From NCBI GenBank assembly GCA_905182995.1, contig CAJJDP010000007.1, forward strand, positions 558,049 through 622,048: DNA of 64,000 bases, given 5' to 3'. Shown here in pieces: positions 1-16,265 of this stretch; position 1 is the first letter of the stretch; every line of letters begins with the position of its first letter. Under the pieces are notes generated by a model. That model ran no database searches. It worked only from the letters and a program-made list of their open reading frames with translations, and had not been told where the DNA came from. The translations under genes and the position numbers were made by a program. The DNA comes from Paramecium octaurelia (Eukaryota > Ciliophora > Oligohymenophorea > Peniculida > Parameciidae).

Positions 1-2
1 CT

Positions 3-1999
3 TTATAGGTTTTGCATTAGAAATTCAGAAATGCTATTAATAATAAAGATTTATAGAAAGAACTACAACTTCTAAAATACATAAATTTTAACAATATAGA
101 ATAATTATAACTATAGTAAGAACAATAATAATAAAGATAAGTAATCTCGCTTAATATAAGAGCTGAATTGTAACAATTTCCAATAAGTCAAACAATCACT
201 TTGGAAGTAAAATTTTAATTATATATCATTAGCCTAAATTCTTGGATGAAATAATTTTAGAAAACCTTCATCAAGAATTTTTAGATAAATTTGTTACAAA
301 TTAATAAAAGATATAATTTTTTAAAATATCATAAGGAAATTACTAACTTTAGTGTTTTAATGACTAAGTTGTGACTTAATTTAAGCAATATTTCGATAAA
401 TTTCAAAATGTTAGATTAGAGTTAGATAAAACTTCTCTGTCTTGCTTTGAACTTAGTCATTATTTGAAAAAAGAATTAAAAAAGAGATGCATTTATTGGA
501 AAGTAATGGGACCAGAATAATTATATTTGATAACAAGGATAAATGAATCGCTCAAATACGCATAAGATTTCAAATACTACAAAGGAAAAAAAATTTCAAT
601 GCTTAGTCTGAAAGAGACAAATATTAATGAAAAAGTTGAATATCAATAGTTGGTTCTTGCCAGAACAAATTATTTTAAATATAAAATTTAAGATTTTCTA
701 AAATAAGTTTTGACTACAATAAAAGAAATTGAGTTCAGAGAAGAATAGGAAATCAGTTCCTTTTGTATAATTCATTCGAACTATAATAATTAGGGATAAC
801 AAATGAATAGATGTATGGAATAAATTTAGCATTTGATCGAATCAAAGATTTTCTTAGAATTAAAAACTAAACCAGAAATTGGAAAAAAAATCCTTGAAAA
901 AATAATAGATATATCTGATTTATATGTGTCTTAAAAATAAGAATATTAAGATTATTACATAACGATGTTAGGAAACAAAAAGAATTTTTAGAAAATAGAT
1001 TCATTATTTTAAAGGTTATAATTACCGTATGAATAAGTTATAAATTTACAAATTAGTTTTTACATTGAGCAATTCATACCTTATAGGAATGTTTTCCAAC
1101 AAAGATAAAATAGAGATAAATTTAAAAAATACTTAGAAGGTAATGGATATTTTGTTGATGATGCCAATATTAAATGGACTTTAGAAATTAAGCAATAATT
1201 ATCAAAAAGTAATTTAATATTTATAGATTTAGTTATGATTTTTTAAAATTTAATTGAATGGACAAATCAAAACTTCATGCCAAATATAAGAACTAATGAT
1301 TTATAAGAATTAGAAATGATAGATTAATCATAAATTTAGATAAATTTTTCACAAACTAGTTACTTAGAAATCGAAAATAGTCTTCTTCACTTCCTAGATA
1401 AAGATTATAACTAAAATAATAAAGGAGATAATAGAGATTTATAGATATTATAATAGAGTGGATAACTAGATAAATAGAGTTTTTAAGAAAATTAAATATT
1501 ACCTTTAGAATTATCACAGATAAGATCTGTGAGTGAAACCAGTGATCAAGATTCCCATATGAATCTATCTGGATTAGGAAATTAATAGTATGATATTTTA
1601 GCAGACTTTCAAAAAGGTATTCAATAAATAGATTTCCCTGCTGATTCTTAATTAGGACAGACTATACGAGCTTACTTAAAAAATCAAAACATTTTAGTCT
1701 TTTAGCCTTATGTAGATTAAAACTATAAGGAAATTTTTTCGAAAATGACCGTTGAATTCATTGAAATTTATGTTGTATAAAGCGCAGATAAAGTCTATAG
1801 AGAAAAATTCTCAAAGAAAATGCTGTTTATAATGAAACAAACAATTGCAATAGAAAAATTTCTCAAATATCCAAAATAAATTTTAATAGTATTCAAAACA
1901 AATAAGTTACACAAATATAATAATTATCAAGATAAAGAAAAGATTTGCTTATTGGAAGATAATTTAGTGCTACCTTATTATTTTTTAAAGAGAAAATGA
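3..1999 (+). CDS. Hypothetical protein, 5' end beyond window
   Basis: Open at the left edge; reads to TGA at 1997-1999. One intron, 207-232 (26 nt, GTAAAA...TTAG), shifts the frame correctly, giving SQTITLE-PKFLDEIILENL across the junction. About 650 residues are visible, with many glutamines encoded by TAA/TAG. The protein is charged and mostly helical in appearance, with no membrane segment and no domain that I recognise. A Q/N/S-rich linker lies near 1380-1600, and the last 120 residues look globular. It is transcribed toward the minus-strand gene ending at 2068, so the two are convergent with about 70 bp between stops. Function unknown. Confidence 0.7.
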
Positions 2000-2067
2000 T
2001 TGCTCAATTCAATTTTAATTTATCATTTTAAAAAAGATTATATTATCAATTTTTAATCTTATCTGAA

Positions 2068-2969
2068 TCAAGAAATGGATGATTTTTAATGACATTTTTG
2101 GTATTTCGATTTCCAATACTGAATTTCTTATATTAATACTTCCTTTTCAAAGTCTACCTGTTTTAACTTTTATTAATAATTTTTGAGTATATATGACATT
2201 CTTTCAATAATTTATTGTAAATTATCCTCAATGGTATTTTGATGGTTTTGTTGAATTTGAGTAGATGATGAGTTAGGGTTAAGATGGGAACAAAGTTAGC
2301 CAGAGGAATTATTGGATAAGGATCCTTTTATTTTTTGTCTCAACTTTAATTCTGTGTAAAAGCATTCTGGAAGCTATTATTTTTATACATTAATAATATA
2401 ATTGGAATTTTGGGATGTTTACTTGCGATGCATATTAGAACTGTCCTTTTCATGCAATTTTTCAAATAATGCAATTAATGAACTTCTATCAGTTTTATGA
2501 TTTCTAGATTGAATAGAGTTAGGTTTCGCAATTCCAACTTTTTTTGATGGATTAACTGAAGGATTCTGGTTTTCAAAATTTTGATTTTCCAAGAAGGAAG
2601 TGTATTTTTCAAATTAATTTAATGATTGCTATGACTATACATTCCTGACTAGATTTCCTTAGATATTTTGAGTAAGTGATGTATGACAATCGAGGGTGTG
2701 ATTTTATTTTTGTATAAGTTATTTTGATTTTTATTGTGTAGATGTGGAAACAAAATAATTCTGCTTAAGGGAATTAGTAGGGGATATAGAGAATGCTTTG
2801 CTTGAATTGTAGTTTTATCCCAACATATTAAACAATTTTTTCTTCATAGTATTGCAATCTTATACATTCTAAATAAATAAGAATTTACTTCCTTTTTTCT
2901 AGTTTCAGCTCCTTTTGAAGAATGAGGCTGACTGTAGATTTGATTAATATTAGTAAAGGAGTCTTTCAT
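2068..2969 (-). CDS. Hypothetical Q/N/S-rich protein
   Basis: Minus-strand frame of 293 residues, start at 2967-2969 and TGA at 2068-2070. A 20-nt intron (2869-2888) interrupts it after codon 27; without it the frame meets TGA. The protein is low complexity (Asn, Ser, Gln), with a more ordered C-terminal 60 residues (IIERMSYILKNYQQKLKQ) that look like a short coiled coil. No domain is recognised. Its start codon is only 87 bp from that of the plus-strand histidine kinase, so the two genes share a short divergent promoter. Confidence 0.65.
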
Positions 2970-3056
2970 CGCCAGCTTTTAACGAATATTCTAAGAGGTA
3001 GTTGCTTTTATCTATTTATGCTACATTAATTATATTATATAGATAAATATTAATAA

Positions 3057-5696
3057 ATGTTTAGAGACTAAAATATAATTGATTTTAGATATCTTGTATT
3101 ACTACTCACATGTACTATTGATCTATTGTTTCTTATGATAATCACTTTAAAGGATCAAATCAATTCAAAATAAACAATGTGGATCAATTTTTCCATATAT
3201 ATAATACTTTTAAGTAAATCATTGCGCTCATATTTTATTAGCTTTGTATATTTGTGTATATTTTAAATTTAGAACAAGAAAGAGAAACCAAACCATTTTA
3301 TTGGATATACTGTTCTTCCTTTACTTCATTTCAAAATGCTTATATTAAGCAATTTACGTAGAGCCCTAAAATTATTTTGGAATTATTTATTTACTCATAT
3401 TCTTTCATCTCTTTTAGGGAACATTAAAACAAAAACTTTTTAAAATAATACTACCCTTTATTTTATTCTCATACATTGTATATGAAATCACAGATGAAAT
3501 AAATGAAAATTAGCCTTCAATCACTTTCATATTTTAGATTTTGTTTTTGATAGTGGCTTTGTTCAATGAAATTCACATCCAATTGTTTAACATTCAAGCA
3601 AAGACTCATTCAACAAATTATCAAGAGGAAATGGCCTGTTAACTAGACTACTTGAATGGAATGGTTAACTATTTAAATATAGGCATTTTAGTATATGATC
3701 AACGTTACAAATTGATTTATAGAACACAGCATATGGATAAAATCGAATCTTTCTTAGAATTTCAAAATCAAACTGAAAATATAACATACAACCCCAATCG
3801 ATCAGAATCCTAAAATATAGCCAATCTCAAATTGTTGACTCAAAAATAAACCGATAATATCTCCTTTTTAGAAGATATTAAAGTAAGCGGTTATAGTTAA
3901 AATGAGAGCATCAATAAAAAAATTCTCACTTTAAGGCAAATAATTGAAAATGCTTAAAATATTGATTTTGAATGCAACTATTACAAATTCAAAATTATAG
4001 GACCTAACCAAGAAAAACTGAGATACTATTTGAAATTCTCAACTATGATCAAGAAAAATTAAACCATCTTTATATTTTCTTTTTAAGTAAATATTTTTTA
4101 TAATATTTTTTAGTTGATTAATGAGAACTATGTGGATATAAAGAAAGATCAAAAGTTCAGGAACAATCTTATAAGTTCATTTAGTCATAAACTGAAAACT
4201 CCTTTGCATGCCGTCATCACCTATTTAGAAATCTGCCTAAGCGATTAGAATTTAACTAAGTAATTGATAGATACTTATATTAAACCTTGTTATTGGAATT
4301 CAAAGATACTGCTCTATACTATCTAAGATATTTTAGATTACGTTTCTTATTATTCATATTAGAGACAAAATTTGAATGTAAAGACCATAAACATAATGAA
4401 ATTAATATCCGAAATTAAGGACCTTATTATTACTTAATGTAGTTAGAAGAGTATTTAATTTAGAATCAACTACAATAACGAAGATTTCGATAAGATTTTG
4501 GAGACCAAACAGGATATGTAATATTTAAAATGATAATTACAGATTTTGCTTTGTTTAGTCGGACCTCAATAAGTTGATGAGAATCTTGGTGAACCTCTTG
4601 AACAATGCTTACAGATTTACACCCTAAGGAGGATTTATAGAACTGGATGTTGAGGAAGTAAGAAATGGCGATTCCAGATTAATTTAATTTATTATCTCTG
4701 ATAGTGGTGTTGGTTTAAGTCAATAGGCTCAAGAAGAGATTGCTAAACAAATGCAAATGCATCAATATTAACAATAATAGAGATCTAGAAAAGTATGTTA
4801 TGAAATAAAAATATTAGCAAAGCTAATTGTAAACTTAGTCAATGGATAAAGGCAAATGCTCATAAAGTTCAAATCCAAAAAATGAGGTTTTAGGCATTAG
4901 TTTAAAAATTACTACAAAACTTATATACTAATTGAATGGAACATCTCCATTCAAAATAGAGAGCTTACCTGGCTAAGGATCAAAGTTTTCATTTTGTATA
5001 GGAGATTTAGATTTACCAAGCGGTTTACATCCTTAATCTGCTCGAAGAATTAAAAATATATCCATGAGATCTAATAGGATAATAGCAGATTTCCTCACAT
5101 TGCAATCAGAAACTAATTATGGGGTTGAGGATGAAAAAACAGTAGTTGGACAAATTAGGAAAATAGATCGTGTGAAGCCAAGTATGCTTAAAAGTCTAAA
5201 CTCTAATTATTTTCGTTAAAATGCTAGGGTTACTCAAAGAAATACAAAATTAATCCAAGGAACACCGCAATTTCGATAGACATAGAAAAGGAGTAAATAA
5301 AATTTAGTTGAAGAATCTGGAGCAATTGTGGTAGTTGACGATGAACCATTCAATCATATTTCTTTAGAGATGGTTCTCAATAGTTTAGGATACAATAGAA
5401 TAATACATTGTTATAATGGCTAAGAGATTGTAGATTTTGTAAAGAGATAAAAGAATATCAGAATAAGAACAGTTTTGATGGATGTTGATATGCCTGTCAT
5501 GGATGGTATAACTGCGACTTCAATTCTTTCTAATTTAATGGAGCAAGAGAAAATTAACCCATTTTAAGTCATTGCTTGTACTGCTCATGAGGATGAAGAG
5601 ACTAAATAATAATGTTATGAAGCTGGAGTCGAATAAATAGTTGTTAAACCAGTGTTCTCTTCAATTCTTAAGGATGCACTATAAATCTAACATTGA
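3057..5696 (+). CDS. Membrane hybrid histidine kinase with receiver domain
   Basis: A protein of 844 residues with introns at 3214-3241, 4087-4113, 4518-4542 and 4793-4817. The first 190 residues hold several hydrophobic helices (for example IIYLLIFFHLF), so the sensor part sits in a membrane. Near residue 356 is an H-box, SFSHKLKTPLHAV, with the phospho-accepting His. It is followed by an N-box (NLLNNAYRFTP) and a G1 box (SDSGVGLS) of a HATPase_c domain. The usual glycine-rich G2 box is weak (LGISLKITTKL). A C-terminal receiver domain (about residues 725-840) has VVVDDE, the phosphorylated Asp in VLMDVDMPVMDG, Thr in ACTAHE and Lys in VVKP. Established role: His-to-Asp phosphorelay. The stimulus is unknown. 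A degenerate paralogue lies at 36975-38928. The start was chosen because it is the first ATG in frame with the spliced first exon. Confidence 0.9.
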
Positions 5697-5781
5697 ATTC
5701 TGAAAATAAAGTTTTGTATTATCAAAAGTTAGATATTTCTTTAAAAATAATTATATCTTAGATTACGATTTCTGTATTCAC

Positions 5782-6294
5782 ATGGAGAATCTGTAAAACG
5801 CGTAAAACAGTCCAATTGCAACATATTAATTATTCATTAAGCGATCATTAACAAGATAAATCAACAATCAGAAAGTGTTACCTGTTTTTGGATGTAAAAT
5901 TAACTTATAATCACCTCGAATGCAACATCACCACATCAATTTGCAACAATCTCCTAAACAGATCTAAACCATCAAATCTCATTCTATAAATCCTGATTTG
6001 ATTACTGCCAGAAATCTTCCTAAAAACGATTCTTCGTATCACTATCATATTGATGAAATCACAATAAGGAAAAACCCAAAGAAATTTAAGTTCGATAATT
6101 CATTAACTAATTCTAATCTATTTTAAACAAAATCGAAACCTTACAAAGTCAATTAAAATGTTGTACTCCCTTAATTATCAACTACCTTGAAAATTCAGAA
6201 ATAACTCACTTCTAAAATTAATATAACAGAACCATCGATATCAGAAGAACTACAACCTTGGGAATAAAGCAAAACTTCTATTCCATATTTTTGA
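5782..6294 (+). CDS. Small hypothetical basic protein
   Basis: Intronless frame of 170 residues (ATG 5782, TGA 6292-6294), only 85 bp downstream of the histidine kinase stop. It is rich in Lys, Asn, Ser and His, with the segments MQHHHINLQQSP and ITIRKNPKKFKFDNS. No signal peptide or membrane segment. The pattern is that of a disordered protein; no family is recognised. The absence of TGA over 170 codons and ordinary codon use make it likely real. Confidence 0.55.
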
Positions 6295-6992
6295 TCCCAT
6301 AAAATCAATTAGTTGATTAATATTTTATAATTATCATTTTATTCAGAATAGATTATTCTCTTCTGTGTAGCATGAAATAAATTTTATCCCCCAAATACAC
6401 TTATTTCTTTTGATAAATCTATTATATTCCATGTCTTTTTCATTTAGGCATGATAAGTTGTAAAGGTAAATGATTATTTTAGAAAGTGGATTAGATAAAT
6501 TAGATAAAGACATGATTTGATATAAATAAAATATCTAATATTTTGAATTCATTTTTTGCAAAATTAAATATTATACTTAATTAAATCTAGTATTAGTAAA
6601 CAATTTATACCATAATTCAAATCTCTAAACGGCAGCCATCATATTATTAATAATTACTGTAAAGATACTTTAATAAATTGTATATGTTTGCATAAAATCT
6701 AATTTCTAATTTAATACTTTGAAATAATCATAAATTGAAAGCATATCAAAATAAATGTAAAAATATTGAATAAATTATTTTAAGAAGAAGGAGATTGTTC
6801 ATTGAAATTCAATTAATAATTAATTCTAATAAATAATTGATAAATTATTTGGTTAGTAATTTTAGGTTTCCTATCATTTATATAAGACCATAATAACATG
6901 TTAATCTTAATTTGGAGAATATATAAAAGCTTTTGCATAAAAAATAAAAAAAATAGTTTAATTGAATTTACAATTATAATATAATTAATATA
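6295..6992. other. AT-rich intergenic region
   Basis: About 700 bp of very AT-rich DNA with TGA in all frames. I see no convincing exon, RNA gene or ordered repeat. It presumably holds the 3' flank of 5782-6294 and the promoter of the gene starting at 6993. Confidence 0.6.
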
Positions 6993-8803
6993 ATGAAAAA
7001 CTCACAAAATGTTCATTAATTAAAAGAAGATGAGATTAAAGAATTAAAGTAGTATATCTTATAAATGGAATAAGAACCTTAAATTTATGAGAATCTGAAT
7101 CAGGATTAAATATTTGGAATAGTCGTTATTATACTTACTAAATCTTCATATCATAGAACCTAATTTGAGATTGAGATTTTGAAGAAAGCAACAAAGCATA
7201 TCGTTTATTTTTAGAAATTGGCTGAGAAAGATTAAGGAGTACTATTATGGGAGAGATGTTTGAGAAAAATGAGTTATACATCTCTGAGAAAGGGAGAAAC
7301 TCTATTTAGAGAAGGTGAGCTAATGTTAAATATATTTAAGGTGATGTGGGAACTACATTCTATATCATATTGCAAGGTAGAGTGTCAATTCATAAAAGAA
7401 TGTTTCTTGGAGATTGCTATCAAGAAAAAGAGTTAATCCAAATGAGCGATGGTTAAGCCTTTGGTGAACTTGCTTTAGAGAATAATGAACCTAGATCAGC
7501 CTCTATTACTGCTGTAATACCTACTCACTTAGCAGTCTTAGATGCAGAGGATTATATGGTTATCAAAAAAACTGTGGTAACTTATTATACTTATCCAAAA
7601 GATAAACTAATAAAGACAGTTGTATTTTGAAGAATTTGCAAAGCTCTCTATTTTCAAGGACTGGAAGTTTATGAGTATCAAATCTTTATTTGATGTTATG
7701 AAATTAAATAAATTTAGATTAAATCACACGGTTTATAAAGAAGGTGATCCATCCAATGAAGTTTATTTTATACAAACGGGTGAATTTAAAGTATTTACTT
7801 CCAAAATCTTTAGGTTATTAAATGTTTGAGAATGAATAAGGAACACTCTAGTAATTATGAATAAGTCGAAGATGATGTAGAATTTCTAAAACAATAATTT
7901 GCATACAATAAACCTTCATTAACAAATCAAGAAAAAATTGATAAATTATATCAGAAAAAAAAGTATGGAAATCTGATTGCCAGCGATAAAAAGCTAATAA
8001 TGACATTGAAATTTTTGGGAGCAGGAGAAATGTTTGGAGAATTGGAGATCCTAAAAGCTCCAGATTTATGTAGATAGTTTAGTTTAGTTTCCACTTTTGA
8101 AAGTAACAATGTTTATTCAGTTTCTAAGAGAGATTTCATGAGAGTCTTGTATTGCGATCCTGATTTAAATAAAAGTTTGATATCTTTAAATGACAAAAAA
8201 TTGAAATAGATTTTATAGCAAATTAGGGTTTATGAAAAAAATTTTATTGATCAAACTGAAAAAATTAATTTACTCGAAAGAACATAAAATAAGTCATTTT
8301 TAAAACCACAAAATCTACTTCAAATTTAAGAAAACTAATAAAGGATTTTATTCAATAGCACTAGTTAAATTTTAAAGATTAGTAGCAGAATCAAATTAGA
8401 CGATAATAGATTAAGAGAACAAACGTTAACCTTGGATAACCCTGCAGAATCTGAGTAAGCTTACTTAAATAAACTGTTAAAATCAGCTCAATCTGTTAAA
8501 CACTCCAGATAAAAAACAGAAGAATTAATCATATAACAATCATTAAAATAGAAAAATAAAAATAGGTAACAAATGAAGAAGCATGCTTCCACTCCTGGAA
8601 CTTTAGGAATTGCTTTAGAAAATATCAGTTATCATATAAGAAGATATCCCACTTAAGCGTCTTCTAATTAGAGATTTTAAACAAGTCCATCTAGCAAATT
8701 CGATTTGGATAATACACAAAAGTCAAAATTTTATTTTACAACATGCTTACCTCTAGTCATGTAAAATAACTATTATAGACTTAAGACTAAACAATCATAA
8801 TGA
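6993..8803 (+). CDS. Protein with two cyclic-nucleotide-binding domains
   Basis: 578 residues with introns at 7315-7340 (starts GTGAG), 7577-7601 and 7791-7813. Splicing the first restores LFREGDVGTTFYII, the beta-barrel entry of a cNMP-binding domain. The phosphate-binding cassette follows as FGELALENNEPRSASI, very close to the PKA regulatory-subunit pattern including the Arg that contacts cyclic phosphate. A second, more divergent domain runs from about residue 200 to 380 (VYKEGDPSNEVYFIQTGEF, then GAGEMFGELEIL) and lacks the canonical Pro-Arg. The C-terminal 190 residues are Q/N/S-rich and look disordered. There is no channel-type membrane region and no kinase domain. It may be a soluble cAMP/cGMP sensor. 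The PKA-inhibitor segment is not obvious, so I do not call it a PKA regulatory subunit. Confidence 0.88.
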
Positions 8804-9317
8804 TTATTTATTATTTATCTAAATTTATTTTCTTTTTTGGAAGTACGTGTTAAAATTGTATTTAATTATCAAATAATAACATTAGTATTAAATTCTTTAA
8901 TGCTTTGTTCAAAAACTTTTAATTACAGATTAATTCGAAAAATAAGTTACAATTGTATTCATAAAAGATGTTTAAAAGAGTTTATGGCAATCGTGGTGAA
9001 ATCATAGTACTCATAAGTATCAATATTAAAATGTTTTAACTAGTCTCAAATAACGACTTATAAATATGCTTAGTGAGTTTTAAGGGTTAAATTTTATTAT
9101 AATTTGTAAACCGGCATGAAACTAAAAGATGCCTTCAAACCTAAATTCTTTTACAAAAAATTTAAAAATAGTTATACATGTATACATTAATTAGTATTTA
9201 AAAATAAATCATTTTTTATACATTTTTTGAAAATCTTTTTGTAAAATATTTAAAAGGAGTTAAGAAATTCGAGAGGCAGAGAAAATATGTAATTGATGAA
9301 AGATAATCTTTAATTTA
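8804..9317. other. AT-rich intergenic region between convergent genes
   Basis: The genes on either side converge here, so this is 3' flanking DNA. I see no exon-like open frame, tRNA or ordered repeat. Confidence 0.55.
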
Positions 9318-9904
9318 TCATTATATCATTTCTTGATGTTATTTTTCAAGTGTCTAGATGAGAAATTTAACTTTGTTTTCAATTTTTTCTATACTATTCA
9401 AGTGTTTAATTGGGTCTATTCTCGGTTTCTTATTTAACCTCTTGAAATTCAAGTTACATATATTTTTGTGTATTGAAACACTCAAATGATCAATTACCTT
9501 TTATTTGATTTGGGCATTAACTCCATTTTTAATAAAGGGGATTGTAGAACCTCCTTGGTAAGTTAAAGCAATGTTTCCACTGTTAATTTCTATTAAAGCG
9601 GAGACGCCACAGCAAAGTATCTTTCTTCTTCTCTTTTTTTGAAGAGAAAAGTAATTAGCAGTATCACTGTAGTAATTTCTTAAAATGTGTTTAGCTGATG
9701 AATATTTAACTTTATGTATAATCGCTGCCTAAAAATATAGAGATACTGTAATACCTGATATATTGGCAAATGATCTTTGACTACACTAAGTATCAAGTTG
9801 GTTTTCGTATCTGAATCAATGGGTTTTCTCTTTTTGAAATCAGCAGTTTTTAAGCTTGAAGGTAGCTCTGATGGGCAATCCTTGTCTGATTACCGAAATT
9901 GCAT
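9318..9904 (-). CDS. Hypothetical small basic protein
   Basis: 186 residues on the minus strand (start 9902-9904, TGA 9318-9320) with one 26-nt intron at 9729-9754. The intron is required: it joins HLPIYQ to AAIIHKVKYSS in frame. The middle contains a Lys/Arg cluster (SLQKKRRRKILCCG) that could be a nuclear localisation signal. A globular-looking segment follows (SALIEINSGNIALTYQGGST). I recognise no family. The start is the only ATG before an upstream in-frame TGA. Confidence 0.65.
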
Positions 9905-10151
9905 AGATAAGACAATTAGGTAAAATAAAAATTAGTGAAAAATTTAGCATCAGTCGTGTTTAATAATTGAGAAAAATAAATTTCCTGGAGTGATGTATTT
10001 TTGGAAAAATAATTTTGAATTTTTGCAAGAAAGCTCTGATGCTTCCAAAATGAAATATCGATTAGAGTAATAAATGTATAAGATAAAAAACCAAATAATA
10101 ATTTTATCAAAAATATAATCCAATTTTAAATAAATATATAAAAATAAATAA

Positions 10152-11653
10152 TCAACTAACTTCATCTTGAAAACATTCAAAGATTAATTCCCCTTACTCA
10201 TTCTCGTATTCTCTGATTCTATCCTCAGTTTTTAGTTCATTTAACTCTAGAGTTTCAGAATTATCTAAAGAAGTATCTTTCGGATGAAACATATGAGCAC
10301 ATAAATCTAAAACTGTTTTTTTATCAATTTCTGCTGCTTCATTTTCTATGAAAAATATCATTTCTATTTATACCAGTATTAATGACACTATAAAATTCAA
10401 CAAATTCGCTTATTCTATCCACGAATCTGCATTCTTCCATTTATTTAGCAAAGTTTTCCTTACTTAAATAAGATAAACAAATCAAAATATGCATTAGCAC
10501 TGAAACTTATATCTAATCTTTTATAAACTTTAACAATTACTCCATTACTTAATGGGCAAATCGTGGTTAATGTTCTAAATATTGCAAAGTATAAGGAGTA
10601 TGAATGATATTAGCCAATGTGGCTGAAGCGAAATCAAGACAAAATACGTGAATTTTGCTATTAACTGACTTTTGAATGAGATTAATAATCCATTATATCA
10701 TCTCATTTTGAACGTAAGTTGGAATAACAGTATCTTTAATACTTGCTTTCTGTAAAATGGCTAAGCAGAATCTCTGCGTTACTGAACCGTTTTCCTGTTC
10801 TTTTAAGATTTTTATTATCTTTTCAATGATTATCATATTCCCATTATAAGTTAAGTACTCCACGCCTCTCAATGTGCTGCTAATTACGCTGATTAAACTA
10901 GTAATTGCATGTCTGAGACTTTGATTATTGATATCCAATAAATGAACAACGAAATCAAATTTGTCTGTGGCTTCAATGTTAAATACATCGTTTCTTATCA
11001 ACTCGTAGACTAAGTTTTTTCTTAATTCTGGTGCAATTTATAACGCATTTACTCTCAGTGATAGCAAAACCTCAATCATTCCATCTACGTGTTTATCCTA
11101 GTAGTTTTTAAATAGTTTAGTTTTGTGTTCATGCATGACTTATTCAGTAATCAATTCTGTGCCCTCTGGTTTTCCTTCATTGATAATAACCTTATGGTAT
11201 TTTCCCAATTATATTTTATAGTTTTCTAAAGTTTCGCTTAGATTTTCATTTTTAGCTGTCTCTTTTAATGAATGCAATAATTGTAACAAATTTATGCTAA
11301 CTGAAAATATTTGTCTGCCTGCTTATAGAATTTATTGGTATTTTTTATTAAATTACTTTTATTCCTTCTCCATATTGATTTCTCTTTTTGTTTTAATATT
11401 ATCACTTTTTAGCAATTAAAATATACGAGGAATATCATCCCCACTTTATTTGATAACTTATTACTTGTTTAACATCTAGAATAGTAATTTAATTATCTAC
11501 TTTATTGGAGACCTATTTACTCTTTATTTCTGCATCAAAACATTCCAGAGTATTAGAATAGTTCGAGTATCTCAAGTACTCCCTGATGTACTCATTAATT
11601 TCATTAGAATCCGGGAGAGTTGATTACCCTTAATTTGAATTTGCAGTTCTCAT
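10152..11653 (-). CDS. ARMC9: ARMC9-like LisH/armadillo protein
   Basis: 482 residues on the minus strand, introns at 11476-11500 and 10346-10373. The N-terminus (EINEYIREYLRYSNYSNTLE) matches the LisH-type start of ARMC9. The central part is helical armadillo-like repeats; NNQSLRHAITSLISVISSTL followed by GSVTQRFCLAILQKASIKD parallels the human ARMC9 repeat region in order and spacing. The acidic C-terminus is shorter than in vertebrates (human about 800 residues). In animals and Tetrahymena ARMC9 acts at ciliary basal bodies and affects ciliary tubulin modification. That role is transferred here from the family, not seen in the sequence. Confidence 0.75.
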
Positions 11654-11747
11654 AACAAATATTTAAAATTAATTATATAGCAAAGATTTCTTTTGAATTA
11701 ATTGTATAAATAGGAACATATTGTTTATAAAAAAAGATATTTATTTT

Positions 11748-14998
<3,251 letters not shown>

Positions 14999-15510
14999 TG
15001 ATCAATTTGGTTGTACATTTTCATATAAAAATACAATAATATTCTTAAATTATAATAACTGGCTAATATCAACACGTATTTGTAAATAAACTAAAATTCT
15101 TATTTTAACAGAATAAAAAATAATCATAAAGCTGATATCATAAATTATAAGCATTAAATAAAAAATAAATAACAATTAAAAAACTAGTATGAATTGTATT
15201 CTAAGTAATAATCTCCTTGCAACACTGCTTTCAAACTGAGCAACAGGATTCATTGAAGTATTCAATAGAACAAATAAACTCTTTTCCTACAATTATAAGT
15301 AGATCTATGAAAGTTCTCAAGTAATAAAGATTATTTTCTATCTAATATATTTATATAATCAAACTTATTTCCATCTGCTTTCTTACCTTAAAATATATAT
15401 TTTATTAGATTAATTTAGAAATGTAAAAATACTTAACATAGGAAATATTATGTCTTAAGTGTTACACAAAATAAAATATGTATGTCCTCTATTTTTATTA
15501 ATATTTAATA
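14999..15510. other. AT-rich intergenic region
   Basis: Downstream flank of NNT and upstream flank of the Mei2-type gene. No exon or RNA gene seen. Confidence 0.55.
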
Positions 15511-16265
15511 ATGATTTGTAATATTATAGACATTGCATTCAGCTCAACACCATAAAAAGGAAGGATATCCTAAGCTAATACAACAGCTTCACCTGCAAGT
15601 TCAAGCGATTCCTCCTTCGACTCCAAATACATGCCTAAATTATAAATACCCAGACCATAGTTGAGTTCAGAAGAGAAGTTTGAAGCTTCTTTATGTGCAT
15701 TTGGTATCATCTTCATATCATGAGACTTTAAACTGCTTATGCCTGATGAAGGGAGTCTTTAAAACCAAAAATTACTTTTTTAAGAACTCATAGAAATGAA
15801 GTTCTTGTTTGATTGTGATGAAAAGCTATTGTATTAAAAAATGAACACACTGTATTACAACCTTGACATTTGTGAAGAGAATGTAATTATTAATTTCTTA
15901 ATCCAGATTCTTTATGATGACAGAACCACCCTAATGTTAAAAAATATACCTAAATACATGAGACCAAGCGATTTAAGAAACCTTCTAAACAAAGACTTCA
16001 AATCATAATTTGATTTTCTATACCTTCCATCCGACAACAATGTAATTATTAATTAATCAGATAAGAATGAAGGAAATTTAGGGTATGCATTTGTCAATTT
16101 TATTTCCCCAGAAATTGTATTGAGGTTTTTCAAAAAATACAATAACAATAAATGGAGTATAAATGATAAAGTAGACTAAGATATTAATTATAAAAGCAAA
16201 TTTGTTAATTGAAGTATGCTAAATTGCAGGGGCGAAGAGATTTGATGAACTAAATGGACGAATGA
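15511..16265 (+). CDS. Mei2-type C-terminal RRM protein
   Basis: 227 residues with introns at 15704-15724 (21 nt, ends GAG, contains an in-frame TGA), 15883-15906 (24 nt) and 16171-16196 (26 nt). The first 115 residues are variable and Ser-rich. The rest is the Mei2-like RRM: DDRTTLMLKNIPKYM, then FDFLYLPSDN, NLGYAFVNF and, after the last intron, KYAKLQGRRDL. This matches the TTLM(I/L)KNIP, DFLYLP, GYAF(I/V)N and YA(R/K)(I/L)QG signatures. In yeast and plants Mei2-type RRMs bind RNA and promote meiosis. This copy has a single RRM, much shorter than fission-yeast Mei2. A meiotic role is inference only. Confidence 0.85.
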
